From Gemmatimonadota bacterium (GTDB taxonomy: Bacteria > Gemmatimonadota > Gemmatimonadetes > Gemmatimonadales > GWC2-71-9): DNA of 64,000 nt. This document shows positions 17,187 through 28,944 of the stretch, in pieces (the first letter of the stretch is position 1; each line of letters starts with the position of its first letter). The DNA lies in the NCBI GenBank assembly GCA_025357945.1, contig JANYLJ010000003.1, positions 1-64,000 of the forward strand, written 5' to 3'. The translations under genes and the position numbers were made by a program. The notes under the pieces are model-generated. The model did not search any database, was not told the DNA's origin, and worked only from the letters and a program-made list of their open reading frames with translations.

Positions 17187-18140
17187 ATGAGCCGTTCCGT
17201 CGTCATTACCGGCGCAGCCGGGTTCGTTGGAACGTCCGTTGTCGCGCGGCTGGTAACAGAAGGGCGAAATCGCGTGACAGCTGTGGTGCGCCGCAGGTCG
17301 AGCGATAACTGTAGCGGATATGAGTCGGTGTGCGTCGTTGATTTGGCTGCGTCCGATATCGATTTCACCTTTCTGCGTCGTGCGAGTGTGGTCGTCCATT
17401 TGGCAAATCGGGCGCACGTGCGCGCTGACTCACCACGCGCGTCAATGGCGGAATTACGGCGCATCAACGTCGAGGGGACGATTAATGTCGCCCGGAGCGC
17501 GGCCGCCAGAGGCGTCCGACGATTCGTTTACGTCAGTTCGATTGGCGTGAACGGCAACCTCACAGGCGAGTCACCGTTTCGGGAGACTGATCCCCCTTCG
17601 CCGCAGGAACCGTACGCTCATTCAAAATGGGAAGCGGAACAAGGACTGCGATCTGTGGAGACTGAGACCGGAATGGAGGTCGTCGTGATCCGTCCACCTC
17701 TCGTTTATGGTCCCGATGCCCCCGGGAACTTCGGTCGTCTGCTTCGCCTTGTGCGAAGCGGCGTTCCACTGCCGTTTGGAATGACGCGGAACTGCCGGAG
17801 TCTGATTGGAATCGACAACCTTGTTGATTTTGTTTTGGTCTGTATGGACCATCCTGCCGCCTCTGGGGAGACCTTCGTTGTCAGCGACGGTGAAGATATC
17901 TCGACGCCCGACCTCGTCCGACGACTGGCGAGCTCTATGGGGCGTCCCGCCTTGTTGCTGCCAATTCCGACGCGTGTGATGACCGTTGGGGCGTCCACGT
18001 TTGGCATGCAGGACACAGTCCAGTCTCTCCTTGGCTCGCTGCAAGTGGATGCCGGAAAGGCCCATCGCGTACTCAATTGGCGGCCGCCGGTACACCTTAC
18101 TCTCGGCTTGCATCGCGCGGCGCAGCCGAGTACCCGGTGA
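17187..18140 (+). CDS. NAD-dependent epimerase/dehydratase (UDP-sugar type)
   Basis: 317 residues from ATG at 17187. The Rossmann motif is VVITGAAGFVGTSVVARL, followed by VVHLANRAHV, the catalytic Ser/Tyr region FVYVSSIGVNG and YAHSKWEAEQ (YxxxK), then VIRPPLVYGPDAPGNFGRLL. The C-terminal part, SLIGIDNLVDFVLVCMDHP and SLQVDAGKAHRVLNWRPP, is typical of WbpV/GalE-like enzymes that work beside an initiating sugar transferase. It is probably a UDP-HexNAc 4-epimerase or related 4-keto reductase; substrate is inferred. It is flanked on both sides by pieces of a paralogue. Confidence 0.78.
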   Translation: MSRSVVITGAAGFVGTSVVARLVTEGRNRVTAVVRRRSSDNCSGYESVCVVDLAASDIDFTFLRRASVVVHLANRAHVRADSPRASMAELRRINVEGTINVARSAAARGVRRFVYVSSIGVNGNLTGESPFRETDPPSPQEPYAHSKWEAEQGLRSVETETGMEVVVIRPPLVYGPDAPGNFGRLLRLVRSGVPLPFGMTRNCRSLIGIDNLVDFVLVCMDHPAASGETFVVSDGEDISTPDLVRRLASSMGRPALLLPIPTRVMTVGASTFGMQDTVQSLLGSLQVDAGKAHRVLNWRPPVHLTLGLHRAAQPSTR

Positions 18141-18512
18141 CCTTCGCGTGGGAACCGCCGCCGTCTAGTAGCGCTGGGTAACCTGGTGGATTTCATACTC
18201 ACTTGCATCGAACACCCGGCCGCAGCGAACGAGACATTCCTGCTGAGTGACGGCGAAGGTCTTCCAAACGCGGATCTGTTCCGCCGCGCGGCAGCCGCGG
18301 TGGGGGTCCCGGCCCGCCTGGTCCCGGTGCCGACCGTCGTCCTCGAGGCATGTGCGGCGGTGCTGGGCACGAGGGCCCTCGTCCAGCGCCTTTGCGGCAG
18401 CCTGCAAGTGGATATCGGCAAGGCGCGGCGAACACTCGGCTGGCGGCCGCCGGTCAGCGTCGACGATGGGTTGCGGCGCGCCGTGCAGTCGCTTGGAGCT
18501 AGAGCGACGTGA
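18141..18512 (+). pseudogene. C-terminal remnant of a second NAD-dependent epimerase
   Basis: In the same frame as, and directly after, the TGA of the intact epimerase, the sequence reads NRRRLVALGNLVDFILTCIE and on to RTLGWRPPVSVDDGLRRAVQ. This is the last ~120 residues of an epimerase and aligns by eye with residues ~205-310 of the intact gene (SLIGIDNLVDFVLVCMDHP). The N-terminal two thirds, including the Rossmann motif and YxxxK, are absent. Its own stop overlaps the sugar transferase GTG by four bases, the arrangement expected of a formerly functional epimerase-transferase pair. A product initiated at GTG 18186 could be made but would lack the active site. Confidence 0.75.
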
Positions 18513-19069
18513 AACGCTTCGTGGACAAGGTCGTGGCCGTTGTTGCGGCGTGCGTGCTGCTCATTCTCTTCGCGGTGATCGGCCTGCTGGTGCGACTGAC
18601 CTCCCGGGGACCAGCGCTGTACTGGTCCGATCGCGTCGGCCGGTACAACCGGATCTTTCGCATGCCGAAGTTCCGCACCATGCGCGTCGACACCCCGTCA
18701 GTCGCGACGCACCTGCTGACCGACGCGCGGTCCCGGCTCACTCCGATCGGCGGATTCCTGCGCCGCACCAGCCTCGACGAGCTGCCTCAGCTCTGGAGCA
18801 TTCTGCGCGGAGACATGAGTTTTGTGGGGCCGCGTCCGGCGCTCTTCAATCAGGACGACCTGGTGATCCTCCGTACGGAGCAGGGCGTGGACCAGCTGTT
18901 GCCGGGAGTGACCGGCTGGGCACAGGTCAACGGGCGGGACAAGTTGTCGACCGCCGACAAGGTGCGGCTGGACGCCGAGTATTTGCGGCGCCGCTCGATG
19001 TGGCTTGACCTGCGGATCGTGATGCTGACGGTGCTGCGCGTCGTCCGGAGCGAGAGCGTGTCACACTGA
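18509..19069 (+). CDS. Initiating sugar phosphotransferase (bacterial sugar transferase, small monotopic type)
   Basis: 186 residues. One N-terminal hydrophobic re-entrant helix (about 5-30) leads into the catalytic domain: RMPKFRTMRVD, LRRTSLDELPQLWSILRGD with the Asp-Glu dyad, MSFVGPRPAL and LPGVTGWAQVNGRD. This is the PglC/WcaJ-type core that attaches the first sugar-1-phosphate to undecaprenyl phosphate. It lacks the extra helices of WbaP. GTG at 18509 overlaps the stop of the broken epimerase (GTGA). It converges on the dehydratase with 60 bases between stops. Confidence 0.88.
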   Translation: MKRFVDKVVAVVAACVLLILFAVIGLLVRLTSRGPALYWSDRVGRYNRIFRMPKFRTMRVDTPSVATHLLTDARSRLTPIGGFLRRTSLDELPQLWSILRGDMSFVGPRPALFNQDDLVILRTEQGVDQLLPGVTGWAQVNGRDKLSTADKVRLDAEYLRRRSMWLDLRIVMLTVLRVVRSESVSH

Positions 19070-19129
19070 GCGGTTGCTCGGCCATGTCCGCCTACCCAAC
19101 CGCGGTATTGGGCTCCAGTCGATGAGCCC

Positions 19130-21169
<2,040 letters not shown>

Positions 21170-21203
21170 GGTGAGTGCCGGAAGGCGACCGGACCCTTGA
21201 ACC

Positions 21204-21881
21204 TCACGGTTTCTTCTGCTGCATCTGCTCCGTCATCTGCCGTTTCATCTCTGCCGCATCGAATTTCCTGGCCGTCCCCGTGATGTGATCCTTCGCATCC
21301 GTGATCACCTTTACCAGCAGCGTCGTCCGTCCGAGACTCACCTCTTTCACAAGTCCCATCGGCGAAGCTTTCGCGCTGAGCCAGACGTCGTCCTTGCCAT
21401 CGTCCTTGGCCCAATGCTCACATACAAATGTGCCCGCAGGCACGGTAATGGTCTCCGTGCCAACCTCGTGCCATTTGTCCTGATCGTTTTTCGCTTTTGG
21501 CTTGCGAGTGTCGGTGGTGAAGGTGTATTCCGTTGGCGGCTGGCCCGGCATCTGTGATACAGAGCGGTGAAACTGAAAGTCATCCGGGGTCACCAGCACT
21601 TTGCCGTAGACGATCCCGCCAGCCTTCTCGTCGGCCATCCCGGTCTCCATCCAATAGCCATCTTTGCCAGCCACGGTTTCCTTGCCGACGATGGTCAGTT
21701 CCGACGTTTCCTTCTTGCCATTGCGCTGCTCTTCATACACAACGCCATGCCCCACGACCGGCTTGAAAAAAGCCGCGATCGCCTTCTTCTGGAACATGTC
21801 CATGCCGGCTTGTGCCGGTACCGGTACCGCGATGCCACCCGACAACCCGGCACCGAGGAGGATGATGGCAGTCAGCTTCAT
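21204..21881 (-). CDS. Secreted protein of unknown function
   Basis: 225 residues from ATG at 21881, with AGGAG about nine bases upstream. A signal peptide (1-24, ILLGAGLSGGIAVPVPAQA) precedes a soluble, strand-rich domain with short conserved-looking turns (YEEQRNGKKETSELTIVGKE, ETITVPAGTFVCEHW) and a basic C-terminal helix rich in Met, Gln and Lys (AAEMKRQMTEQMQQKKP). The pattern resembles periplasmic proteins of the DUF4412-like kind, but I cannot confirm a family. The only Cys is near residue 165. It is divergent from dps. Confidence 0.5.
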   Translation of the reverse strand: MKLTAIILLGAGLSGGIAVPVPAQAGMDMFQKKAIAAFFKPVVGHGVVYEEQRNGKKETSELTIVGKETVAGKDGYWMETGMADEKAGGIVYGKVLVTPDDFQFHRSVSQMPGQPPTEYTFTTDTRKPKAKNDQDKWHEVGTETITVPAGTFVCEHWAKDDGKDDVWLSAKASPMGLVKEVSLGRTTLLVKVITDAKDHITGTARKFDAAEMKRQMTEQMQQKKP

Positions 21882-22182
21882 CTGCGGCTCCTGTGGTGGG
21901 TAACTCCCGTTCACTCCAGTCACGAACAGCTCGGGGTCCACCGGCGTGGCGGCAAGCAACCGTACCATCACGGGGGCCGTCTCCCCAGCGACCATTTTTT
22001 CAATGTAACGAGTTCGGGCGATACGGGAGCTCTGGCCGGGAGAAAAAATCGGCTCAGCCCACGGCCGGGACTGCCGCCCGGTGGGGCGACGGATAACTGA
22101 GTCTATTATCTCTACGCGCCACAGAAGCGCCGGACCGTTAGCCGTACCCACGCGATTGGACTCATCCTCCCAGGAGACGCAT
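21882..22182. other. Divergent intergenic region (about 300 bases)
   Basis: It separates the leftward secreted-protein gene from dps. A TATTAT at 22104-22109 is a possible -10 element for dps but has no convincing -35. No hairpin, repeat or coding frame with support was found. Confidence 0.4.
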
Positions 22183-22674
22183 ATGCCAGCGAAGACGTTT
22201 GACACCCACCACGACTTGCCCGCCAGGACGCGGGGGCAGGTCATCCCGATCCTGAACCAGCATCTGGCCGACACCACAGACCTCTTCACGCAGGTCAAAA
22301 CGGCCCACTGGAATGTGAAGGGTGCCAACTTCATCGCGCTCCATGAGCTCTTCGACAAGCTCGCCGAAGAGCTGGAGGAGCAGGCAGACACCATCGCCGA
22401 ACGGGCTACCGCGCTGGGGGGGTACGCAACGGGGTCGCTCCGCCAGGCCGCGACCGCTTCGCGCTTGGCCGACCTGCCGGCTGGTCTGGCTGGTGGTATG
22501 GCCGTGGTTCGCGCACTCATCGCGCGGTACGCCCAGCTGGCCCGGACGACGCGGGCTGCCATTGATGCCACGACGCGTTTCGGCGATGCCGGCACGGCGG
22601 ATTTGTTCACCGGATTGTCCCGGGAGCTGGACAAAAGTCTCTGGTTTTTGGAGGCCCATGTGGCGGGACGGTAG
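22183..22674 (+). CDS. dps: Dps-family DNA-protecting ferroxidase
   Basis: 163 residues from ATG at 22183, with AGGAGA seven bases upstream. The Dps signature KTAHWNVKGANFIALHELFD carries the ferroxidase His and Asp, followed by the Glu-rich helix LAEELEEQADTIAERATALGG. A basic/His N-terminus (KTFDTHHDLPARTRG) could bind DNA. The four-helix bundle forms a 12-mer shell that oxidises and stores iron and shields DNA from peroxide. It converges on phosphoketolase with 50 bases between the stops. Confidence 0.88.
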   Translation: MPAKTFDTHHDLPARTRGQVIPILNQHLADTTDLFTQVKTAHWNVKGANFIALHELFDKLAEELEEQADTIAERATALGGYATGSLRQAATASRLADLPAGLAGGMAVVRALIARYAQLARTTRAAIDATTRFGDAGTADLFTGLSRELDKSLWFLEAHVAGR

Positions 22675-22724
22675 CGCGTCAGGTTTGAGCGACCGGGGAG
22701 ATGGCTGACGAATGCCAGCGCACC

Positions 22725-25160
22725 TCAGTCGCCCACGGTCGGCTCGAATCGTCGCAAAAGACGAGCGGACCCGATGTCAGGGGGGTCGGTTGCATCCCAC
22801 TGCCAATCGCGGATCTCCGGCATGTCCTCGCCGTACTTGTCGATGTAGTGCTTGTGCGCGATCAGCTTGGCCTTGAGCTGCTGCTTCAGGACGGCGCCCT
22901 TGTCGCCGATTTGCGGCAGGCGGTCGATGGTGTCCATCACGAGGTGGAAGCGGTCCAGATCGTTCAACACCGTCATGTCGAACGGCGTGGTGATGGTGCC
23001 CTCTTCCTTGTAGCCGCGGACGTGGATGTTGTCGTGGTTGGTACGGCGGTAGGTCAGCCGGTGGATCAACCACGGGTAGCCGTGGAAGGCGAAGATGACC
23101 GGCTTGTCCCTGGTGAAGATCTCGTCGAAATCCTTGTCGTTCAACCCGTGCGGGTGCTCGGTTTGCGGCTGCAGCTTCATCAGGTCGACGACGTTGACCA
23201 CCCGGATTTTCAGGTCGGGCAGGTGTTCGCGCATGATGGACACAGCGGCGAGCGTTTCGAGCGTGGGCACGTCGCCACAGCAGGCCATGACCACGTCGGG
23301 GGCGGTGCCCTGGTCGGTGCTGGCCCACTGCCAGATGCCGACGCCCGCGGTGCAATGCTCAACGGCGGCGGCCATTGTCAGCCACTGTGGCGCCGGGTGT
23401 TTGCCGGCGATCACGGCGTTGACGTAGTGGCGGCTCCGCAGGCAGTGGTCCATCACCGACAGCAGGCAGTTCGCATCCGGCGGCAGGTAGACGCGCACGA
23501 CTTCCGCCTTTTTGTTCATCACGTGGTCGATGAAACCAGGATCCTGGTGCGTGAAGCCGTTGTGATCCTGGCGCCAGACATGCGAGGCCAGCAGATAGTT
23601 CAGCGAGGCGATCTTCCGTCGCCACGGCAGCTGCAACGTGACCTTCAGCCACTTGGCGTGCTGGTTGAACATCGAGTCGACGATGTGGATGAACGCCTCG
23701 TAGCAATTGAAGAGGCCATGCCGACCGGTGAGCAGGTAGCCCTCGAGCCAGCCCTCGCATTGGTGCTCGCTGAGCATTTCCATCACGCGCCCGGTGGGCG
23801 CAAGAAATTCGTCGTTCGGCGCGGTCGCCGCGTCCCATTGGCGTTCGGTCGCTTCAAAGAGGGCTTCCAGGCCGTTGGAGAGCGTTTCGTCGGGCCCGAA
23901 GACGCGGAAATTCCGCTGCTCATCGTTCAGCTTTGCCACGTCGCGCAGGAAACGTCCGAGCACATGCGTGTCGCCGATGCCGCGCACGCCCGGCGAGGGC
24001 ACGTCGACGGCGTACTCGCGGAAATCCGGCATTCGCAGGTCGCGAAGCAGGATGCCGCCGTTGGCGTGCGGATTGGCGCCCATGCGTCGTTCGCCCTTGG
24101 GTGCCAGTTCGGCCAATTCCGGTTTCAGGCGGCCCTGTTCATCGAAGAGTTCCTCCGGCCGATAACTCCGCAGCCAGCCTTCAAGCTGCGCGAGATGTTC
24201 GGGAGGCGCCGTGGCCGAAACGGCGATCGGTACCTGGTGCGAACGGAAGCTGCCTTCAACCGGCAGACCATCGACGATCTTCGGCCCGGTCCAGCCCTTG
24301 GGTGAATTGAGGACGATCATCGGCCAGCGCGGCCGCGCGATGTTGCCGTGGACGCGGGCGTCGTGCTGGATCTGCTTGATCTGCTCCACCGCCCGGTCGA
24401 GCGCCGCCGCCATGGCTTCGTGCATAAGCTCCGGCTCGTCGCCCTCGACGAACCAGGGCGTCCAGCCGTAGCCGCGGAGCAACTGTTCCAATTCCTCGCG
24501 GGTAATCCGGGCGAGCACGGTCGGGTTGGAGATCTTGTAGCCGTTGAGGTGCAGGATCGGCAGCACCGCACCGTCGGTGACCGGATCGAGGAACTTGTTG
24601 GAGTGCCACGCCGTGGCCAGTGGCCCGGTTTCGGCTTCGCCATCGCCGACGACGCAGGCGACGACGAGCCCGGGATTGTCGAACGCGGCCCCGAACGAAT
24701 GGCTGAGTGAATAGCCCAGCTCGCCGCCCTCGTGGATCGAGCCGGGGCACTCCGGCGATGCGTGGCTGGGAATTCCGCCAGGAAACGAAAACTGCAGAAA
24801 GAGCTTCCGGAGCCCGGCTTCATCTTGGCTGATGTCGGGGTAGATCTCGCTGTAGGTGCCCTCGAGGTAGGTGTTGCCCACGACCGCCGGGCCGCCATGT
24901 CCGGGGCCGGAGACGTAAATCATGTCGAGGTCGTATTTCTTGATGACGCGGTTCAGGTGCACGTAAATGAAGTTCTGCCCCGGCGTCGTGCCCCAGTGTC
25001 CCAGCAGCATGTGCTTCACATCGGCGAGCGTCAGCGTCCGCTTGAGCAGCGGATTGTCGTACAGATAGATCTGGCCGACCGACAGATAGTTGGCGGCGCG
25101 CCAGTAGGCATCCATCTGGTGGAGCAGGTCGGGGGTCAGGGTTTTCGTGCGTGTGTTCAT
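22725..25160 (-). CDS. xfp: D-xylulose 5-phosphate/D-fructose 6-phosphate phosphoketolase
   Basis: 811 residues, full length for the family. The N-terminal XFP signature is [20 protein letters not shown] (starting near residue 82), then [19 protein letters not shown] and the thiamine-diphosphate motif [20 protein letters not shown]. The central region has [19 protein letters not shown], another family hallmark. It cleaves xylulose-5-P or fructose-6-P with phosphate to acetyl-phosphate plus glyceraldehyde-3-P or erythrose-4-P. It is the last gene of the leftward operon, 14 bases after the metal ATPase. The acetate kinase four genes upstream would turn its acetyl-phosphate into acetate and ATP. 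Confidence 0.95.
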   Translation of the reverse strand: MNTRTKTLTPDLLHQMDAYWRAANYLSVGQIYLYDNPLLKRTLTLADVKHMLLGHWGTTPGQNFIYVHLNRVIKKYDLDMIYVSGPGHGGPAVVGNTYLEGTYSEIYPDISQDEAGLRKLFLQFSFPGGIPSHASPECPGSIHEGGELGYSLSHSFGAAFDNPGLVVACVVGDGEAETGPLATAWHSNKFLDPVTDGAVLPILHLNGYKISNPTVLARITREELEQLLRGYGWTPWFVEGDEPELMHEAMAAALDRAVEQIKQIQHDARVHGNIARPRWPMIVLNSPKGWTGPKIVDGLPVEGSFRSHQVPIAVSATAPPEHLAQLEGWLRSYRPEELFDEQGRLKPELAELAPKGERRMGANPHANGGILLRDLRMPDFREYAVDVPSPGVRGIGDTHVLGRFLRDVAKLNDEQRNFRVFGPDETLSNGLEALFEATERQWDAATAPNDEFLAPTGRVMEMLSEHQCEGWLEGYLLTGRHGLFNCYEAFIHIVDSMFNQHAKWLKVTLQLPWRRKIASLNYLLASHVWRQDHNGFTHQDPGFIDHVMNKKAEVVRVYLPPDANCLLSVMDHCLRSRHYVNAVIAGKHPAPQWLTMAAAVEHCTAGVGIWQWASTDQGTAPDVVMACCGDVPTLETLAAVSIMREHLPDLKIRVVNVVDLMKLQPQTEHPHGLNDKDFDEIFTRDKPVIFAFHGYPWLIHRLTYRRTNHDNIHVRGYKEEGTITTPFDMTVLNDLDRFHLVMDTIDRLPQIGDKGAVLKQQLKAKLIAHKHYIDKYGEDMPEIRDWQWDATDPPDIGSARLLRRFEPTVGD

Positions 25161-25174
25161 GTTTCGCTACGCAA

Positions 25175-27310
25175 TCACAGGCTCACGTTCCGCAGCCGCA
25201 GGGCGTTGCTGACGACCGAGACCGAACTCAGGCTCATCGCGGCGCCAGCGATGATCGGGCTGAGCAGCAAGCCGAAGAACGGGTAGAGTACGCCGGCCGC
25301 CACCGGAATACCCAGCGCGTTATAGAGAAAGGCGAAGAACAGGTTCTGCCGGATGTTCCGCATGGTGGCACGACTGAGCCGGATGGCCTTGGCAATGCCG
25401 CGGAGGTCGCCTCGAACGAGGGTGATGCCAGCGCTTTGTATGGCCACGTCGGTGCCGGTGCCCATGGCAATACCGACTTCCGCTTCGCTGAGGGCGGGCG
25501 CGTCGTTGATGCCGTCGCCGGCCATCGCGACATGTTTACGTTCCGCGCGCAGCTTCTTGACCTGGGCGACTTTTTCGGCGGGTTCGATCTCCGCTTCCAC
25601 CGTTTCAAGGCCGAGTTGCCTGGCCACTGCGGCGGCGGTACGGCGGTTATCGCCGGTGAGCATGACGAGTTGCAGCCCGAGCGCATGGAGTTCGCGGATG
25701 GCTTCCGGGGTGGTGGATTTGATCGGGTCAGCCACGGCGAGGATTCCCGCCGGTTTGCCATCGATGGCGACGAAGATCGCGGTCTTGCCCTCTTCTTGAA
25801 GTTTCACGGCCGACGCTTCAAGCGGCTCCAATCCGGTGATCTGTTCGTGCCGCAAGAAATCCGGTTTACCGATGATCACGGTACGACCAGCGATTGTGCC
25901 GAGAACACCGCCCGCCGTTACCGAACGAAAGTCCTTCACCGCCTCGAACACGATGCCTTGTTCCTTCGCGCCCTGCACGATCGCGGCGGCGAGCGGGTGC
26001 TCGCTGTTCTGCTCCAGTGAGGCGGCGAGACGCAGGAACTCCTTCGCGTCGAACCCCCCGGTCGGCAGGACATCCATGAGCTTGGGTTTACCCTCGGTGA
26101 GGGTGCCCGTCTTGTCCACGACGAGCGTGGTGACTTTTTCCAACCGTTCGAGCGCTTCGGCGTTTTTCACGAGCACGCCCTCCTGCGCGCCGCGTCCGAC
26201 ACCGACCATGATCGACATGGGCGTCGCCAGGCCGAGGGCGCACGGGCAGGCGATGATGAGGACCGCGACGGCGTTGACGATGGCATGCGCGAGCTTTGGC
26301 TCTGGCCCGAGCCACATCCAGACGACAAAGGTGATCACCGAAACAGCCAGTACCGCCGGCACGAAGATGCCGGCGACCTTGTCGGCGAGACCTTGAATGG
26401 GCGCGCGGCTACGCTGGGCTTCGGCAACCACGTTCACGATTTGCCCGAGCAAGGTGTCGCTACCAACTCGCTCGGCGCGCATGACGAAACTGCCAGGGCC
26501 GTTGACGGTGCCGCCCGTTACGTTGTCGCCCACAGTCTTTTCCACCGGGAGCGACTCGCCGGTGACCATGGACTCTTCCACGCTGGAGTGACCTTCGACG
26601 ACCGCGCCATCTACCGGCACCCTGTCACCTGGAACCACGCGCAACCAGTCGCCGACTTTCACCTGGTCGAGCGGGACTTCATTGTCGCCCCCCGGTGCGA
26701 CTTGTCGCGCCGTGGGCGGTACGAGGTTGAGCAGCGCCTTGATCGCGCTGCCCGTGCGGCTGCGGGCACGGAGTTCGAGCACCTGACCGAGGAGCACCAG
26801 CACCACGATCACCGCGGCGGCCTCAAAGTAGATGGCGACCTTGCCCTCGTGTTGCATCGTGGGCGGGAACAGGTCGGGCATGAGCATTGCCGCGGCGCTG
26901 AACATGAACGCTGCGCCCACGCCGATGGCGATCAGCGTGAACATGTTCAAGTGACGCGTCACGATCGAGCGCCAGCCACGGTGGAAAAACGGCCAGCCTG
27001 CCCACCAGACCACGGGTGTGGTGAGCGCAAACTGCGTCCAGCGCAAGGCGTGGCTATCCACCCAGGCCTGTCTGGCCAGTGCCGGGATCAAGTGCGCCAT
27101 CGCGAGGACAAGCACTGGCAACGTCAGCGCGGCGCCGATCCAGAAGCGCCTCGTCATGTCGTGCAGCTCGGCGTTCTCCTCGGCATCCGGGCCCGCGGTC
27201 GGTGTCTTGAGCACCAGCGTCATGCCGCATTTGGGGCAATTGCCGGGATGGTCCTGTTGCACTTCGGGGTGCATCGGGCATGTGTAGATGATCTTCTGCG
27301 CCGGCGTCAC
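25175..27310 (-). CDS. Cu-type P1B ATPase with N-terminal heavy-metal-binding ribbon
   Basis: 711 residues from GTG at 27310, with GAAAGGGA upstream. The frame is open to 27445 but that part overlaps other genes. Order: Cys ribbon [20 protein letters not shown] (from about residue 9); eight membrane helices; actuator TGES; the CPC metal site in [13 protein letters not shown] (355-357); phosphorylation site DKTGT (399-403); EHPLAAAI; and the hinge [23 protein letters not shown] with this ribbon points to Cu(I) (CopA/CopB-like) export; silver is possible. Its GTG overlaps the stop of the 37-residue ribbon peptide (GTGA), so translation is coupled. Confidence 0.92.
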   Translation of the reverse strand: MTPAQKIIYTCPMHPEVQQDHPGNCPKCGMTLVLKTPTAGPDAEENAELHDMTRRFWIGAALTLPVLVLAMAHLIPALARQAWVDSHALRWTQFALTTPVVWWAGWPFFHRGWRSIVTRHLNMFTLIAIGVGAAFMFSAAAMLMPDLFPPTMQHEGKVAIYFEAAAVIVVLVLLGQVLELRARSRTGSAIKALLNLVPPTARQVAPGGDNEVPLDQVKVGDWLRVVPGDRVPVDGAVVEGHSSVEESMVTGESLPVEKTVGDNVTGGTVNGPGSFVMRAERVGSDTLLGQIVNVVAEAQRSRAPIQGLADKVAGIFVPAVLAVSVITFVVWMWLGPEPKLAHAIVNAVAVLIIACPCALGLATPMSIMVGVGRGAQEGVLVKNAEALERLEKVTTLVVDKTGTLTEGKPKLMDVLPTGGFDAKEFLRLAASLEQNSEHPLAAAIVQGAKEQGIVFEAVKDFRSVTAGGVLGTIAGRTVIIGKPDFLRHEQITGLEPLEASAVKLQEEGKTAIFVAIDGKPAGILAVADPIKSTTPEAIRELHALGLQLVMLTGDNRRTAAAVARQLGLETVEAEIEPAEKVAQVKKLRAERKHVAMAGDGINDAPALSEAEVGIAMGTGTDVAIQSAGITLVRGDLRGIAKAIRLSRATMRNIRQNLFFAFLYNALGIPVAAGVLYPFFGLLLSPIIAGAAMSLSSVSVVSNALRLRNVSL

Positions 27311-27420
27311 GTGAGATCCCCTTTCAGGGCCATGCCGCACTTCGGGCAATCGCCCCGCTTGTCCGACGCCACCCCAGGACACATCGAGCAAGAGTATTGG
27401 GCGGCGGGTCGCGAACGCAC
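27307..27420 (-). CDS. 37-residue stand-alone heavy-metal-binding ribbon peptide
   Basis: Starts at GTG 27420 with CAGGAAAT upstream and reads [20 protein letters not shown] followed by GMALKGDLT. Four Cys (residues 11, 14, 25, 28) and a final GM reproduce the 'CPxC...CPKCGM' ribbon at the N-terminus of the ATPase encoded next. The stop overlaps the ATPase GTG by four bases, and the start lies two bases after the stop of the 36-residue membrane peptide. Tight packing, a ribosome site and the Cys pattern make it a credible gene despite its length. Role inferred: copper (or other soft-metal) donor or sensor for the pump. Confidence 0.65.
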   Translation of the reverse strand: MRSRPAAQYSCSMCPGVASDKRGDCPKCGMALKGDLT

Positions 27421-27422
27421 GA

Positions 27423-27533
27423 TTATTTCCTGGACTGCTTGACAATCACGACGACCAGCAGGACCACCAGCAGTACGCCGATCACCGTCCAAAGCCACAT
27501 CCCGCCCATCCATCCGCCTGAATAGTTCATCAT
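27423..27533 (-). CDS. 36-residue single-pass membrane peptide, copper-operon type
   Basis: From ATG at 27533 (AAAGGGG eight bases upstream) the product reads [20 protein letters not shown], then a Val/Leu-rich helix and a basic KQSRK tail. A short N-terminal segment rich in Met, Gly and Trp ahead of one helix recalls small membrane peptides found beside copper pumps; the exposed Met residues could bind Cu(I). It is the gene before the ribbon peptide in the leftward operon, 125 bases after acetate kinase. Confidence 0.6.
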   Translation of the reverse strand: MMNYSGGWMGGMWLWTVIGVLLVVLLVVVIVKQSRK

Positions 27534-27658
27534 AACGCCCCTTTCGTTGCGGTCTTGCTGGTATCGACGGCTTCCCCTCGTCCGATACATCGTACGACAA
27601 ACTCTCTCGCTGTGCTGGAGGGGAGACATAAGCTTCTGGTCGTAGTACACATCGCACG

Positions 27659-28879
27659 TCAGGCTTTCTCGCTGCTTTTGTTGTCGCTGGCCATGCCAAG
27701 TCCGAGCGCGCGGCAGACCGAGCGCGCTATCATCTGTTCTTCGTCCGTGTGAATGACGCGAACCGTGGCCCGGCTGGCGTCGGTGGAAATCACCGCCGCG
27801 GTCGCCGCATTGCGCGACTCGTTCAGTTCAATGCCGAGGAAGTTCAGCCCCTCGCAGATGCGGGCGCGGACCAGCGGCGCGTTTTCGCCGATGCCTCCTG
27901 CGAAGACGAGCGTGTCCAATCCACCGAGTACCGCGGCGAAGGAGCCGATCCACTTTTTCGCCTGATAGCAGAACAGCGCCACCGCTTCCGCCGCCCGCAC
28001 GTCACCGGCTTCCTGCGCGAGCAAGTCGCGCAGGTCGGAACTGATCGCCGAAACGCCGAGCAGCCCGGATTCGTGGTTCACCAGCTGTTGGAATCGGGCC
28101 GCGCTCATGCGCTCGGTGCGCGCCAGGTAGTACACCAGGCCGGGATCCAGATCTCCAGTTCGTGTGCTCATCACCAGCCCTGCCGTGGGCGTGAAGCCCA
28201 TGCTGGTATCGATGCTCCTGCCGTGGCGCACGGCGGCCAGCGAGGCACCATTGCCGAGATGCGCGAGGATGACGCGGCCCGTCGCGCCGGCGGGATCGAG
28301 GCGGCCGAGTTCCTCGATCAAATAGGAGTAGGACAGGCCGTGGAAACCGTAGCGCTCGACGCCCTTTGCCGCATAGCGCCGCGGGATCGGCAGCAACTTG
28401 GCGACCCGTGGCATGGTGCGGTGAAAGGCGGTGTCAAAGCATGCCACCTGACGCAGCTCAGGATGCCGACGCCTGAACGCCTCGATCAGTCCGATCTCGC
28501 GCGGCAGGTGATCGGGGGCGTACGGCGTGATGCGGTGCAGTTCGGCGAGCAGCTTGGGCGTGACCCGCTCTGGCTCGGAATGCTTCATGCCGTGCACCAC
28601 GCGGTGTCCTGCGGCGCTGACCGACGCGAAGATCGGTTGCGCCTCGAGCCACTCGAGCAAGAAACCCACCGCAGCACGGTGATCGCCGGTGGCAAGGCGG
28701 CGGGGGCCGGGCGATGTTCCAGCGGGGTCGTTGACGATCAAGTTCGTGCCGCTCAAACCGATGCGATCGATCTTGCCACTGAGACGCCGCCGCGGCGTAT
28801 CGCCGGCCTGATACACCGCGAAGCGGATGCTCGACGATCCGCCGTTGATCGTCAGGACGCAGGGCCTCGCAGATTTCAT
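27659..28879 (-). CDS. ackA: Acetate kinase
   Basis: 406 residues from ATG at 28879 (GGGAG ten bases upstream). Sugar-kinase/actin-fold motifs of the acetate kinase family: N-terminal LTINGGSSSIRFAVY, HRVVHGMKHS, ACFDTAFHRTMP, YGFHGLSYSYL, VILAHLGNGASLAAVRHGRS, TSMGFTPTAGLVMSTRTGD and VFAGGIGENAPLVR. It interconverts acetyl-phosphate + ADP and acetate + ATP. In this operon the acetyl-phosphate source is the phosphoketolase downstream; no phosphotransacetylase gene is present. It follows arsR by 65 bases on the same strand and may share its control. Confidence 0.94.
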   Translation of the reverse strand: MKSARPCVLTINGGSSSIRFAVYQAGDTPRRRLSGKIDRIGLSGTNLIVNDPAGTSPGPRRLATGDHRAAVGFLLEWLEAQPIFASVSAAGHRVVHGMKHSEPERVTPKLLAELHRITPYAPDHLPREIGLIEAFRRRHPELRQVACFDTAFHRTMPRVAKLLPIPRRYAAKGVERYGFHGLSYSYLIEELGRLDPAGATGRVILAHLGNGASLAAVRHGRSIDTSMGFTPTAGLVMSTRTGDLDPGLVYYLARTERMSAARFQQLVNHESGLLGVSAISSDLRDLLAQEAGDVRAAEAVALFCYQAKKWIGSFAAVLGGLDTLVFAGGIGENAPLVRARICEGLNFLGIELNESRNAATAAVISTDASRATVRVIHTDEEQMIARSVCRALGLGMASDNKSSEKA

Positions 28880-28944
28880 CGGTCAACTCCCGTGACAAAA
28901 CCACCGGTCCATCCTTGGGGCGACGAGAACGTCTCGCGCACGCC

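Noticed and set aside
22701-24305. Long + strand frame opposite phosphoketolase
   Set aside because: Shadow of xfp; high-GC third positions keep antisense frames open by chance.
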